The notes under the pieces: model-generated
What the model was told of the DNA's origin: nothing
What the model saw: only the letters and a program-made list of their open reading frames with translations
Database searches by the model: none
Shown here: one piece after another, positions 45,094-55,510 of the stretch
Position numbering within the stretch: position 1 is the first letter of the stretch
How the letters are laid out: the number at the start of each line of letters is the position of its first letter
DNA from: Lampris incognitus
Lineage: Eukaryota > Chordata > Actinopteri > Lampriformes > Lampridae
Direction of reading: 5' to 3'
Assembly: GCF_029633865.1 (NCBI RefSeq)
Contig: NC_079217.1
Span: forward strand, 60,814,614 to 60,878,613
Length of the DNA: 64,000 nucleotides
Program-made: the position numbers and the translations under genes

Positions 45094-45903
45094 GTTGTGG
45101 TTACACCGTCCCGAGCTGCCTCTCCGGCACGTTCAAGCCACTCCCCCAGCTCGGATGTGCCGGAAACATCCGAGCGCTCGGCTCGCGCTCTGAGGAGACG
45201 AGCGCTGCGCTGCACCAGGTGTTCGCCATCATCCATCAGGCACACCTGCGGCAATCAGGCAGCCGTCTACAAGAAGTCTCCCAGAACACCACTCCGTGCT
45301 TCGACGTACTGGACCCTGCGGTAAAGCTCTGACAAGCCCTCCAGCGGTCCTTGCAATTCTGTTTATTCCCCAGTGTCTTATCTTCGTGTCTCCCTGTTTC
45401 CTCCCAAGACTCTCCCTCCGCGACTTCCACGGCTCCCCCGTCCCCAGCGACCTTCACGTTTTCCCCCGGACCTCTCCAGTGATCTCCCCCCCGTGTCCCT
45501 CTACCTGGACCCCTCCTTTCGGACTCGATTTCCCGGATCTCGGACCTGGACTTCCTCGGACAACCCCTCTTGGATCACGGACTGGACTTTCTTGCCAGGT
45601 GCACGCACATTATTTCAACACCTCCTTGTCATTTACATACCGCACCACACATAGGCTAAAAACACTCACACATAGTTATACACGCAAACCACTGGACACC
45701 ACACAAAGTTTATTCACACATCCCACTAACAGAACGTTTTTGCACCATACATTCCCCCCACTCTATTCCACTTATTATTTGGCGGCAGTATTTGTTATTT
45801 CCCCTCCCCCAATAAACCCGCCTTTTTGGATCTTGAAGTCATCCTGTGTCCGTCCGCCTTGGGTTTCGCCACACGGGTCGGGTTCTGGTGCGCGAGCATA
45901 ACA
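45094..45903 (+). mobile_element. 810-bp solo LTR inserted in the hAT transposase
   Basis: The sequence ACTTCC flanks both sides (45088-45093 and 45904-45909). The element runs GTTGTGGTTACACCG to GCGCGAGCATAACA. A poly(A) signal AATAAA at 45811 is followed by a U5-like CTTGAAGTCATCCTGTGTCC. It codes for nothing and its internal region is lost. The LTR is of an unidentified Gypsy- or ERV-like family. Confidence 0.7.
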
Positions 45904-47056
45904 ACTTCCCGATTTTCCTTTTTAGTGACAAGGAGTGGGTTCTTTCTGCTGCTTTCCTGCGTGACACAACACTTGAACGAACTTAATGTCAGTTGCAGGC
46001 AGGAGCTCTACACGGCTGTCAAGAGGACTTTCTGACAAACTGGATGTACTTCAGCAAAGTGTCCGCGGTTCTGATTACCGCTTCTTCGCCGCCGTGCAGA
46101 AAGTGATGCTGCATGCGGATGCTGCGCCGTCCTGCCAGTCACGATTCTGTGATGCGCTCACTGAGCTCAAGCAGAACTACAAATCAAGATTCTGCGACTT
46201 CAAGGGCCAAGGCAACGTTTTTCTGCTTGTGAAAACCCCCATTCCTGGTTGGGGTCGATGAAATGACGCAAATAAGCCATCGGTTTGGACTTGTGCAGCT
46301 TCAAACGGAGTTTGCGGAGTGAAAGGACCCGGATGAACTTCGGCGTCGGGTTCGGATTGACGATGTCGTGGACTTTTGGAAACTGGTGGGGCGTCTTCCA
46401 AACATATCCGGACTTGCAAGACGCATCATCTCCGTGTTTCCGTCCACACGCCGGTGTGAAGCAGCATTCTCTGCGCTCTCGAAAACAAAATGTGGCAACC
46501 GAAACAGGTGGAGTCCGCAGCACACAACAGGGGCCCTTCGGATCGCCGTTTCCAGCGCAGAGCCCGACTACAAACCCCTTGTGCGGCAGAAGGAGTGCCA
46601 CAAATCGCACTGAGTGAAGTAAGTTCAACGTTGCTCCTCTGACAACCCCTTCTAGTCTGAAATGCTAATGTAGATTACAGTAGAACTGTAAGTCTGTTAC
46701 CCTTTTCCCTTCCGGGGGGGGGGGGCATCACAGAGAAAAGAGGCAGACTACCTGCTGCTATGCACTTTGTGATCAGCACCTGGAAATCATTTAGTAATGA
46801 TTGTTTATTGATACTGTTGAAACACTGCCAGTAATGACGTTTGTGGTTGCCATGATAATAATAATACATTAGTTATTGCACTATACATCATGCTTTCATT
46901 CCTTACTAACACATTACTTTATCCTTATTCTCAAATGCATAATGGTTTCAGGGAGGAAAGGGATATTTTTGGATTGTGGCTCTTGCAAAAAAAAATTTTT
47001 TTTTTTTGTCAATGTGGCTCCTGAGTAGGGCAAGGTTGAGTACCACTGGTATAAAC

Positions 47057-50000
47057 CATTCTTCCATTTGTTTTCAAAACAGTTGGGAGTGACAACGTGT
47101 AGAAAACATGCTCCGCGGTTTCAATATCTGAATTGCGAAATGAACAGTTAGCCTGACATTTATTTTCAAAATTGAATCTTAAATCGAAGAAATTCATTGG
47201 ACGGCTATATATCATGAATTAATTGAAAATGGATTTCCTTAGCTTTGGGTAGTAGGGGATAATGTAAGAAATCCGTTTTTAATCGTAGCACTTCTGCAGG
47301 GTCCATGTCTCTAAAGTCAAGTACTCTACTGAACTGGTTTGACTACAAGTCACTGGACAACGTCTGTCTGATCACTGTTGACTGTTGTGACATTTTCTAT
47401 CAAGGAATTTGAATTCTCCAATGTACAATGCTGCCATTGAATTGGTGTGTATGACTACTCCTTGGGCCAAAAGTAAGAACGGTTTTGGGATAGCATTAGT
47501 AAGGCTGGCAAACTGTTTAGGATGACAGAATAAATCTAATCTATCACAAACATCATTGTATGCTCACAAGTCTCCATTTGTATCCAAGCGATCTAAAACA
47601 GACCAGATATTTCTGTCCATCCATTTTTTGTAGAACAGGGGTTTATTTTATAAAGAATGTATCTGTGGTTCCATGGCGGTTTGGAATGAGGAGTAAAATT
47701 ATGTTTGTACAACATTCGCCAATAGAAGAGGACTTGCTGATGATAGCTGGATAACCTAATAGGTAGCTTCTTCTTCAGTCACATTTCAAAAGAAAATCTA
47801 AACCTCCAATAGGATTGAATAAATTGTCTGGAAACATGTGCCATAATCTATTTGGGGATTTTAAATAGGATTTAAGCCATTTCAATTTTATTGTTCCGTT
47901 CATACATTCAGAATCAATGGCTTTTAAACCACCTTCTTCGTAGTTTTTAACCATGACAGCTTTTTTTTAATTTAGATAGTGTGTTTTGTTAGTCCAAATA
48001 AAATTAAAATTTAGTTGATTCACAGCTTTTATAATGTATTGGTCCAACGCCAGGGAGTATGTAGGGTGTAGGTTCTGGAAATACTTACTGAGGTAAGTGC
48101 GACCAAATATAGTGAGATCTCTTTGCAGCCAAGAGTTTAAAATATTTTACAATTTGTTAATTTCCCGGTCAAGTTTAAAGAGTTTCTTTCTTCTAGATTT
48201 TTGGTTAGATGTATTTCACCCCTGTTTTAATAGGTATGTTATAAATTGTTTCATGGGTACAGTTTTTAACTGGTAACAGTTCACATTTGTTAAGATTGAG
48301 AAACAATCTAGAGACTTTGGGGAAAAAAAACATTAACTGTTTGTACAGCAGTAGGGATTTTAAGTTCATTTTTTAGAAAAAACTGTTGTGTCATCCGCAT
48401 ACTGGCTAATGATCAATATCGATTCTTTCTCAAAGATCTTGATGCCATGAAGATTCTAACACTTTTTTTTATTAAAATAGCTGGCATTCCTGCTGCCAAG
48501 ATGAATAGACCAGGACTAATTGGACAGCCTTGAATTATGCCTCTTCTTAAATCAAAACAGCTTGTAGTGCCGAAAGGCAAGGCAACTGAACTAGTTCTAT
48601 TATTACAAAAAGTGTGAATTATATCTATAAATGTTGGCCCGTACCCATAATGCTGTAGTGCTTGGATTATGAATGGATGTTATATCGCATCAAATGCTTT
48701 CTTGAAGTCAAGAAAGAAAATGTAATCATTATCTTCTATAAAATCTTCATAATCTAGAATATCTAGCGTGAGACGTATATGTTGTCATGTATTGACCTCT
48801 CATTCATAAACCCAGACTGAGTTGTGCTAACAACTTGAGGTAGAGTTGTTTTTAATCTCCTAGCAAAAATATGAACCAAGAGTTTATAGTTGTTATTCAG
48901 GTGGGCAATAGGCCCAAGGTTGTCAGCTAGTCTTGTTTCTTTTCCTGGTTTGGGAATAAGGACAACAACTCCTTGTTTCATGGTTGGTGGGAAATTATGG
49001 TTTTCAACAGGAACACCTGTAATAGAAGCTCTCTTAAATCATTCCAAAAATGTTTGTAAAAATTGGAAATTGGCAGTTAGCCCATCTGAGCCTGCAGACT
49101 TGTTCATTTTAATTTACTTATAGCCTTGTCCAATTCTTCTATCAATATATCAGACTCGCATAGATCTTTTGATTCATTATCAGCCTTTGGAATACTAATT
49201 TCTACTATATTAAAGAATTCTGAACACTGAATTGATGAAAAAAAAAGGATGTATACAAACATTTATAAAAGGAAAACGTTTCCTTGGTTATCATACTGGG
49301 TTCCGAGCATTCTGTGTAGACCCACCAGCTTCATTCTTTTCTTGTCTTCTTTTTTCTAATTTGCAGAAGAAGAGTTTTTTCCCTCCTTCTTCTATCCAAT
49401 TGGCTTTTGATCTAATAAAGGCTCCTTTTGCTTTAGCCTGGAAAATGCAGTCTAAGTTATTATGTAACTCTATTATTTTCTGCTTTTCTTCATTTGATGC
49501 GTTTGTTTTGTTACAATATATATTTAATCATTTAATTAGTTTGTTTTCTTCTTTTTTCATTGGCCAATTTTTGCTGAATGTAATCGAGTATTGTCTTACT
49601 TTATATTTGAAAAAATTCCCATTTGGAAGAAAACAAAGGAGGGATCATTGTCCTTTTTTATTTGATCTAATATAGATTTAACTGTATGACAGTAATCATC
49701 GTGTAGTAAAAGAGTTGAGTTGAATTTCCAATATCCCTTATTTCTCTTGAAAACATCTGGCGTTTTTAGTTCTAAGGATATAAGGGCATGGTCAGTCAAA
49801 GGGGCCTTATCAGTGGACACTTTTGATGCAGTGGTGGGAATGCTGTTGCTGGCGCGCCAGAAATCGATTCTAGATCTTGAACGACCATTTGGCTTAAACA
49901 GAGAAAATTGTTGTATGTTTACATTATTTTTTTCTCCAAATATCTTCTAACTTAAGTTCATTACAAAAAGACAGGATAATATCATTATAGTGATGGTCAT

Positions 50001-50200
50001 AATGTTTACTCGGGAATCGATCCAACCAATCATCTGGTGTAATATTAAAATCACCACCTGTTACAACGTTCTCTGTTGGGTAAAGTCGTTTAAGATCTAA
50101 TATAATTTCTGATATATTTAAAAGTAATTCCTTATTCTGAGTACATTTATTATAACCATATATGTTAGCTAAGATTACAAGAGTTGGCAATATTTATGAC
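47057..50200 (-). pseudogene. L1-type LINE (copy 2), ORF2 endonuclease-RT
   Basis: From the right: endonuclease ANIYGYNKCTQNKELLLNIS and TGGDFNITPDDWLDRFPSKH, then DKAPLTDHALISLELKTPD, the RT parts QGVVVLIPKPGKETRLADNL and QSGFMNERSIHDNIYVSR, and finally NFENKCQANCSFRNSDIETA before the hAT insertion. It has many stops and indels and is more decayed than L1 copy 1. The first 65 or so residues of the endonuclease are missing at 50200. Confidence 0.85.
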
Positions 50201-50209
50201 CATGACTCT

Positions 50210-50690
50210 CAGGTGACAGTGATGACTCATTTTATGTTGACGGGGTCACAGTAGCGACAGAAAGTCAATACTGTCAGTCTACCGGTAACACAGAGGAGTG
50301 AAATATCCTGCACAGTTAAAAGTCCATAGAAACCCCGTTGAACTCAAAGTGGATACCGGGGCAAAATGCAATGTCATTTCTGTCAAGACATTCAGCCGAG
50401 TGAAACACAAGGAGAAAGTGGATCACTCCAAGACAACAAAGCTGATTGCTTATGGAGGCATTGAAATCTGCACAATCGGGCCAGTAACCCTATCATGCTA
50501 CTTAGCAGACAGGCCCTACACCCTACAGTTCCATGTGGTGAAGCAAAATACAGCCATTACTAGGCTTGCAAGACAGCCTTCGTATGGGACTAATCACACT
50601 CAGTGAACAAGTGCGTCCAGTGACCAACCTCATCAGATTTGACTGTAATAACTGAACCTGGGCAGTTATTCATTAAGATGGCTACCCCAG
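50210..50690 (+). pseudogene. Gypsy aspartic protease remnant
   Basis: A 102-residue plus-strand frame (50298-50606) contains VELKVDTGAKCNVISVKTFS (DTGA active site), CTIGPVTLSCYLADRPYTLQ and FHVVKQNTAI, a retropepsin. A shifted frame then gives GLQDSLRMGLITLSEQVRPV. This is the domain missing from the Gypsy at 14809-17587, but it is a separate copy in the opposite orientation. It lies where the L1 copy 2 endonuclease N-terminus should be. Confidence 0.75.
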
Positions 50691-50964
50691 CTGATCTTGA
50701 TGTACCATGACTGTAATATTTTGTCACCCCTACTGGTTAATCCAAAACTTTTCATCCGTATTAATTGAATGTGTTTCTTGAGGAAAGTTAATATTAGCTT
50801 TCTGACCCTTGCAATATAAAAAACTGCTTTTCTCTTGACCCTATCCTGAAGACCATTTGTATTTAATGAAATGAATAAAAGTTGACTTTAAATAAAAAAC
50901 ATAAATTTAGAACCACTTCAAACCTAAAACTAGAACTGAACGTTTTAGCTATGTAGAACTATAG

Positions 50965-51200
50965 CTTAATTAGAGTTGTTACAATATTGGCTAAACCAAG
51001 TTTATGCGTATGTGCTCTTATACTGATGTCACCACTAGAGGGCACTGTTGTGTTGACCTGTGGTCTATAAAAGAGCATGCGCAAAATAAAGAGACCATCC
51101 CGGTTACAGCAACACGCATGATTTGTCTCCGTGAAATGAGTCTATAGTTGAGCCGGTATTCCTGCCCTCAGAGATGACAACGTCAACAAGAGTGCTATGC
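50965..51200 (+). repeat. Probable solo or terminal LTR
   Basis: TATAAAAGAGCATGCGCAAA (TATA box at about 51066) is followed within 20 bp by AATAAAGAGACC (poly(A) signal) and a short U5-like stretch, the layout of a Gypsy LTR promoter-R-U5. The start at TGTTACAATATTGG is tentative. It may belong to the protease remnant on its left. Confidence 0.45.
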
Positions 51201-51262
51201 ACTGGACTGTAAACTAGTTGGTTTTAACGGTTAGCAAAACAGCAAACCGATTCAACATTCTT

Positions 51263-52327
51263 TCACTTTCGAGCATTTACCCATTGTAGAGAGCCATTTG
51301 CTTCTTTCAGCCTTCTCCTGCAGTTGCATAAACTCTTTCGCCATCTACGAAGGCGAATGGACCCCTGAAGCCGGCCTTTCCCCCTGCTTCCCTTGCCTTT
51401 GATATGATGGGCCAGAGTGTCTCGGGCGAGTTTGTCCCCTTTGGTCAAATCTTCCACGAAGCGGATCTGCAGCTCCAGATGTCGTCACGGTGAATGCGTT
51501 CGGTGAACTGCACGATGACTTGGCGTGTTTTGTTCTCCCATCTCCGGCCGAGCCTGTGAACTGCTTCGATCGACAACGTCCTCCATTTCTGGTGCCATGT
51601 GTGGTACTATGAGAATCAACGGATTCAAAGAGAGGAACGGAGAAAGCATCAGAGAGGATATCATCCATCTTCTCTGTCGCAGACTCCAACGTGTTTTATA
51701 CCTCTAGAGCTCTTGGGCTCTCTCTCTCAGTACCTCATTCTCCTTCGACAGCGCCGATTCCGGAAGCGTTTTGGTCATCTCTTCCGCTCCTTTTCCAGAT
51801 GTCGTCACGGTGAATGCGTTTGGTGAACTGCACGATGACTTGACGTGTTTTGTTCTCCCATCTCCGGCCGAGCCTGTGAACTGCGTCGATCGACAACGTC
51901 CTCCATTTCTGGTGCCATGTGTGGTACTATGCGACAGAGAAGATGGATGATATCCTCTCTAATGCTTTCTCCGTTCCTCTCTTTGAATCCGTTGATTCTC
52001 AGACACCAACTTTTTTTATACCTCTAGAGCTCTTGGGCTCTCTCTCTCAGTACCTCATTCTCCTTCGACAGCACCGATTCCGGAAGCGTTTTGGTCATCT
52101 CTTCCGCTCGTTTCTTGCAGTCGCCGATCTCCGCCCTGCTGAATGCAATGCCGCCATTTGTCTTTTATCTTGGCCGTTATTTCTTCCAGTTTTTTATCTT
52201 GTTTGTCAAATCGATCAATCGGGCTGAACGGCATTTAGCAGGGTGGCATTAGATCGGGGTCCACCTCACCTGTCTTCATTCTTTTGGAAGCTTCGTTTTC
52301 GTTCGGAGTTGTAGGCGTAGTAGTCAT
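51263..52327 (-). pseudogene. L1-type LINE (copy 2), ORF1 with internal duplication
   Basis: A start ATG at 52327 opens MTTTPTTPNENEASKRMKTG. Further on lie PIDRFDKQDKKLEEITAKIK (coiled coil), the RRM-like LRINGFKERNGESIREDI and HMAPEMEDVVD, and the C-terminal domain (RFVEDLTKGDKLARDTL; FRGPFAFVDGE). A 320-bp part of the RRM region is present twice in tandem (51475-51794 and 51795-52114), and in the left copy 68 bp are inverted. It is the likely ORF1 partner of the ORF2 at 47057-50200. Confidence 0.8.
51475..52114. repeat. 320-bp direct tandem duplication, one copy with a 68-bp inversion
   Basis: Offset 320 bp throughout. Segment 51932-51999 (CGACAGAGAAGATGGATGAT...) appears in the left copy at 51612-51679 as its reverse complement, with one mismatch, between the same flanks (CTATG and CAGAC). 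The right copy keeps the ORF1 reading order. Confidence 0.93.
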
Positions 52328-52646
52328 CGGTCGTTTTGTTTCTTCGGTGGCTTCGACGCCATAGTATTTCAAAGCGAAACAGAAAGTTGGTAAATGGTCC
52401 TTACTAAATGTGTTTTAGAAAAGTTCTGTTGGGTAAGTCTCGGAATAAAATCACATTTCACGAACGTTTGCGTCCACTGACCGTAGAGCGTCTACTCAGC
52501 CCGCCATTTTGCCCATCTCCCTCCCAGCTAGCCCGCTGCTCAGCGAAGACGCTCAAGTGGTGACGTAACGGGGTTTTTTTAAGAGCGCCCCCACGCATGG
52601 ATGGCCATAGCTGGAATAGACACAGCTATGTTTAATACAGTGGAGA

Positions 52647-52713
52647 AAGAAATGGAAACGGATGATCCGCTGTGGCGACCCCTAACGGGAGCAGCCGAAA
52701 GTAGTGGCAGTAG
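52647..52713 (+). mobile_element. 67-bp severely 5'-truncated RTE insertion
   Basis: GGATGATCCGCTGTGGCGAC, CCCTAACGGGAGCAGCCGAA and a GTAGTGGCAGTAG tail form the RTE 3' terminus. A perfect 19-bp target duplication ATGTTTAATACAGTGGAGA lies at 52628-52646 and 52714-52732. Confidence 0.9.
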
Positions 52714-52800
52714 ATGTTTAATACAGTGGAGACAAATGTGCGGAGACTGGAATTTAATGAGTGAATAAACACAACATTGGCATATTTTTACTAGTATTAT

Positions 52801-53172
52801 TGTAAACTACTAATAAGACACGTTAGTCACTAGCTAAGGGGTCTGACCCTTTAGCCGAACGGTTAGTGACGTCGCCTTGTGGTGCAGTACACCCCGTATC
52901 GAATCCCGCACCGGGCAAGAAAATAACCGGTTACATTGGTGGCAGCGGTGGGATCCGGAAGTGTGCAGATCCTTAGAAGTCTCTTCGGAGCACGGAATGA
53001 CAAAGCGCGAGGGCGCGCTTCCGGGGAGGGTGACGACTGTAAACTACTAATAAGACACGTTAGTCCCTAGCTAACGGGTCTGACCCTTTAGCCGAGCGGT
53101 TAGTGATGTCGCCTTGTGGTGGAGTACACCCCATATCGAATCCCGCACCGGGCAAGAAAATAACCGGTTACA
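52801..53172 (+). mobile_element. Miniature LTR retrotransposon (TRIM-like), copy B
   Basis: LTRs 52801-52935 and 53038-53172, each 135 bp and differing at about six positions, flank a 102-bp interior. The interior opens with the primer binding site TGGTGGCAGCGGTGGGATCC (52937-52956) and closes with GGGGAGGGTGACGAC. The structure is the same as copy A at 1329. TATTAT flanks both sides (52795-52800 and, offset by one base, 53174-53179). The two complete copies share their interiors at roughly 90 percent. Confidence 0.88.
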
Positions 53173-54069
53173 CTATTATTCATTTAAGGAACCTTAATGT
53201 ACAGAAAAATAAAAACCCATAACCTGTGACACAAAAGTGGACGACGTTTCAGAGCTCCTCCTGAATTTCTCAAAGCAGGCTTTCAGGGGAGCTCCCCTAT
53301 AACTGGGTCCCAGTCAACCACAGCAGGATATCTACCCCAGCTCTTCACCCACTCATCGCCAGATGGTTGCCTCAGCTACGGCTGGTAGTTAAAGGCTCCG
53401 GGCCTCTCTAGTAATTTAGAGAGTATGTTATCCTGTCTCCCCTCCTGTGCCCAGGGCCTTCTCTCACCTGCCTGCCTGCCTTCGACAGCCACCTCCCCAC
53501 CTACTTTACCACCGTTCCCGCTTCCTTTTGTTAGTAAATCCATCTAGGTCGTTTACCTTCAAGCCCGTGTCTGCACTCGGGTCTACTCTGCAAATCACAA
53601 CACCATCAGCAGTTTATCGTCCTGCCTGCCGAACATCACCAGAGAAGGCTGCTGCACAAGGAGACGCCTGGCTTGGACTCAAGCTCAGCCTTCCTGTCTC
53701 TCTCTTACAACAAGCATGCACAAACACGTAGACGGACACACACTCACACAAACACACACACTGCAGTATTTCAACTTTAAGAGGAGGAGAAATGGTGTTG
53801 GTTTATGGGAAAGCTCATAAACTGCCACCAGCGGTGGGGTGGAGGGGTTTCAAGCAATAATCTGTCCAAACCTGCCATAACACACACACACACACACAAA
53901 CTTATGTTCCTACACTGATGACACCTTCACACACTTGAATGACTTCACATGCAAACAAATGTAAGCCCCCCACCCCACACAAACACACACACATTTCAGG
54001 TTCAAGTTTATTTACTTGTACGGAGACATGATGGTGCTCGTGTGTGTGTGTGTGGTGGGTAACTTTAAC
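53173..54069. other. Intergenic with AC microsatellites
   Basis: No gene. AC-rich runs lie at about 53735-53760, 53880-53900 and 53978-53992. Confidence 0.5.
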
Positions 54070-54160
54070 AGTAAATTAATTCATTGTAAAGCGCTTTGAG
54101 TGGCTGTTGCAGCTAGAAAAGCACAACGTAAAATACAACTTGATTGATTGATTGACTTGC
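54070..54160 (+). repeat. 3' tail of a fish SINE/LINE
   Basis: GTAAAGCGCTTTGAGTGGCT then AAATACAACTTGATTGATTG is the conserved 3' end of many teleost SINEs and LINEs with a (TGAT)n tail. The front is missing. Confidence 0.55.
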
Positions 54161-54179
54161 GACAAATGGGAACAAGCAC

Positions 54180-54437
54180 ACACACGTGTGTGTGTGTGTG
54201 TGTGAGTGAGTGAGTGAGTGAGTGGGAGAGAGGGAGAGAGGGAGTGAGTGAGTGTGTGTGAGAGAGAATGTGAGTGTGTGTGAGAGAGAATGTGAGTGAG
54301 TGTGTGGGGGGGAGAGAGAGAGTGAGAGAGCGAGTGAGCGAGCGAGCGAGAGAGAGAAGAGAGGGTGAGTGTGTGTGGGGGGGAGGGAGAATAGAGAGAG
54401 AGAGAGAGTGAGTGAGTGTGTGTGTGTGGGGGGGAGA

Positions 54438-54468
<31 letters not shown>

Positions 54469-54525
54469 GTGGGGGGGGAATAGAGAGAGAGAGAGAGAGA
54501 GAGAGAGTGCGTGAGTGTGTGGGGG

Positions 54526-54570
<45 letters not shown>

Positions 54571-54640
54571 AGGGTGAGTGTGTGGGGGGGGGAGGGAGAA
54601 TAGAGAGAGAGAGTGAGTGAGTGTGTGTGTGGGGGGGAGA

Positions 54641-54712
<72 letters not shown>

Positions 54713-54775
54713 CGTGAGTGTGTGGGGGGGAGAGAGAGAGAGAGAGAGTGAGTGAGTGAGTGAGTGAGTGAGCTG
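54180..54775. repeat. GA/GT-rich compound microsatellite
   Basis: About 600 bp of (GAGA)n, (GTGA)n, (GT)n and G-runs with locally repeated blocks. The 294-residue Ser/Leu frame on the minus strand is low-complexity read-through, not a protein. Confidence 0.95.
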
Positions 54776-54874
54776 CTTTTACAAAAGCTACGGTAAAGAC
54801 TCGGTGCAGCCTGCCCAGCCTCATCTGACCCAGCGGAGGCCTGTTGGATTCAGTCATAAGCGACCAGGCTTTAG

Positions 54875-54939
54875 TGCGGGGACATGTGGGACCAGGCTTA
54901 TGACATTCAGTCATAAGCCTGGTCCCACATGTCCCCGCA
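54875..54939. repeat. Perfect 30-bp inverted repeat with 5-nt loop
   Basis: The left arm 54875-54904 (TGCGGGGACATGTGGGACCA...) and right arm 54910-54939 are exact reverse complements around ATTCA. Partial extra copies of the arm lie at 54853-54880 and 54955-54970. Confidence 0.95.
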
Positions 54940-54984
54940 TGTGCTGATCCCACATGCGGGGACATGTGGGGTCAGCGCGGGACG

Positions 54985-55508
54985 GGGGTCACACACAAAA
55001 AAACCCCACATCCATCTACTTTCAGTTTCACGGAGGGGTCGACCCTTCCTCTCCTACGATCCAGTCTCCATTGATCTGAGCAGTGAACTCCGGCCGAGGG
55101 GCAGCTCGGTGCTGCCTGTGTAGGAACGTGTGGTGACAGGAGTTTGATCTGCAGACAGTGTGGTGTGTAGTGGTCGTTGAGGGGGTGGGCGTGCTGCCAC
55201 CTAGATGGAGGAGGTGGGTGTACTCTCCTATATGCCTCATGGCTTCTTGGCTGGTAGGTGATTATACTGTGAACTGAGAGGAAATGTGATGAGTACACCC
55301 GCCACCACACAGTTTCTGCAGAAATCCTTCATGGCGTTTTAGTTCCAGCGCCATATTCTTCGATGTGGATACTGCAGAGTCAGTGTCTGTTGTTGTACAA
55401 CATCGCATGTTTTTATTTATAGTAAAGTTGTCGTGCTTAACTGTGATTGTGCCTAGAAAACAAAAAACATATTCCCAGACTATTCTCAGAAAACGTTTCT
55501 TAACCATA
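54985..55508. other. No recognised feature
   Basis: About 520 bp, no feature recognised. Confidence 0.4.
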
Positions 55509-55510
55509 TA

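Larger units (their letters stand above)
43875..46612 (+). pseudogene. hAT transposase, broken
   Basis: The ATG at 43875 starts MAKEHKKRKYEEEYRAFEED and a BED/C2H2-like finger (CLLC...HH), ending at a TAA at 44049. Later parts, in changing frames, are TDGAPAMRNGAVALLKEA, HSVVHQQASFAKFKCLDGVT, VVLHTEIRWLSKGRMLAHFM and DLLEPLKAFIVGQGE. After the solo LTR come LNELNVSCRQELYTAVKR and the C-terminal dimerisation region (SVFPSTRRCEAAFSALSKTK). The order matches hAT transposases of the ZBED5/SCAND3 kind. There are at least five stops or frame changes and two insertions. Confidence 0.88.
42824..47048 (+). mobile_element. hAT DNA transposon (ZBED/SCAND3-like), degenerate
   Basis: The ends are CAGCGATACTCAACC and, on the minus strand, CAGTGGTACTCAACC. 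A perfect 8-bp target duplication GTATAAAC lies at 42816-42823 and 47049-47056. The 4.2-kb interior holds a 30-bp tandem array, a broken transposase, a solo miniature LTR (44834-44968) and an 810-bp solo LTR (45094-45903). It is inserted in L1 copy 2. Confidence 0.92.

Noticed and set aside
54875..54939. microRNA precursor
   Set aside because: A perfect 30-bp stem with a 5-nt loop is too short-looped and perfectly paired for a typical pre-miRNA, and flanking partial copies point to a fold-back duplication.
54081..54965. 294-residue Ser/Leu-rich protein on the minus strand
   Set aside because: Translation of (GA)n/(GT)n microsatellite.
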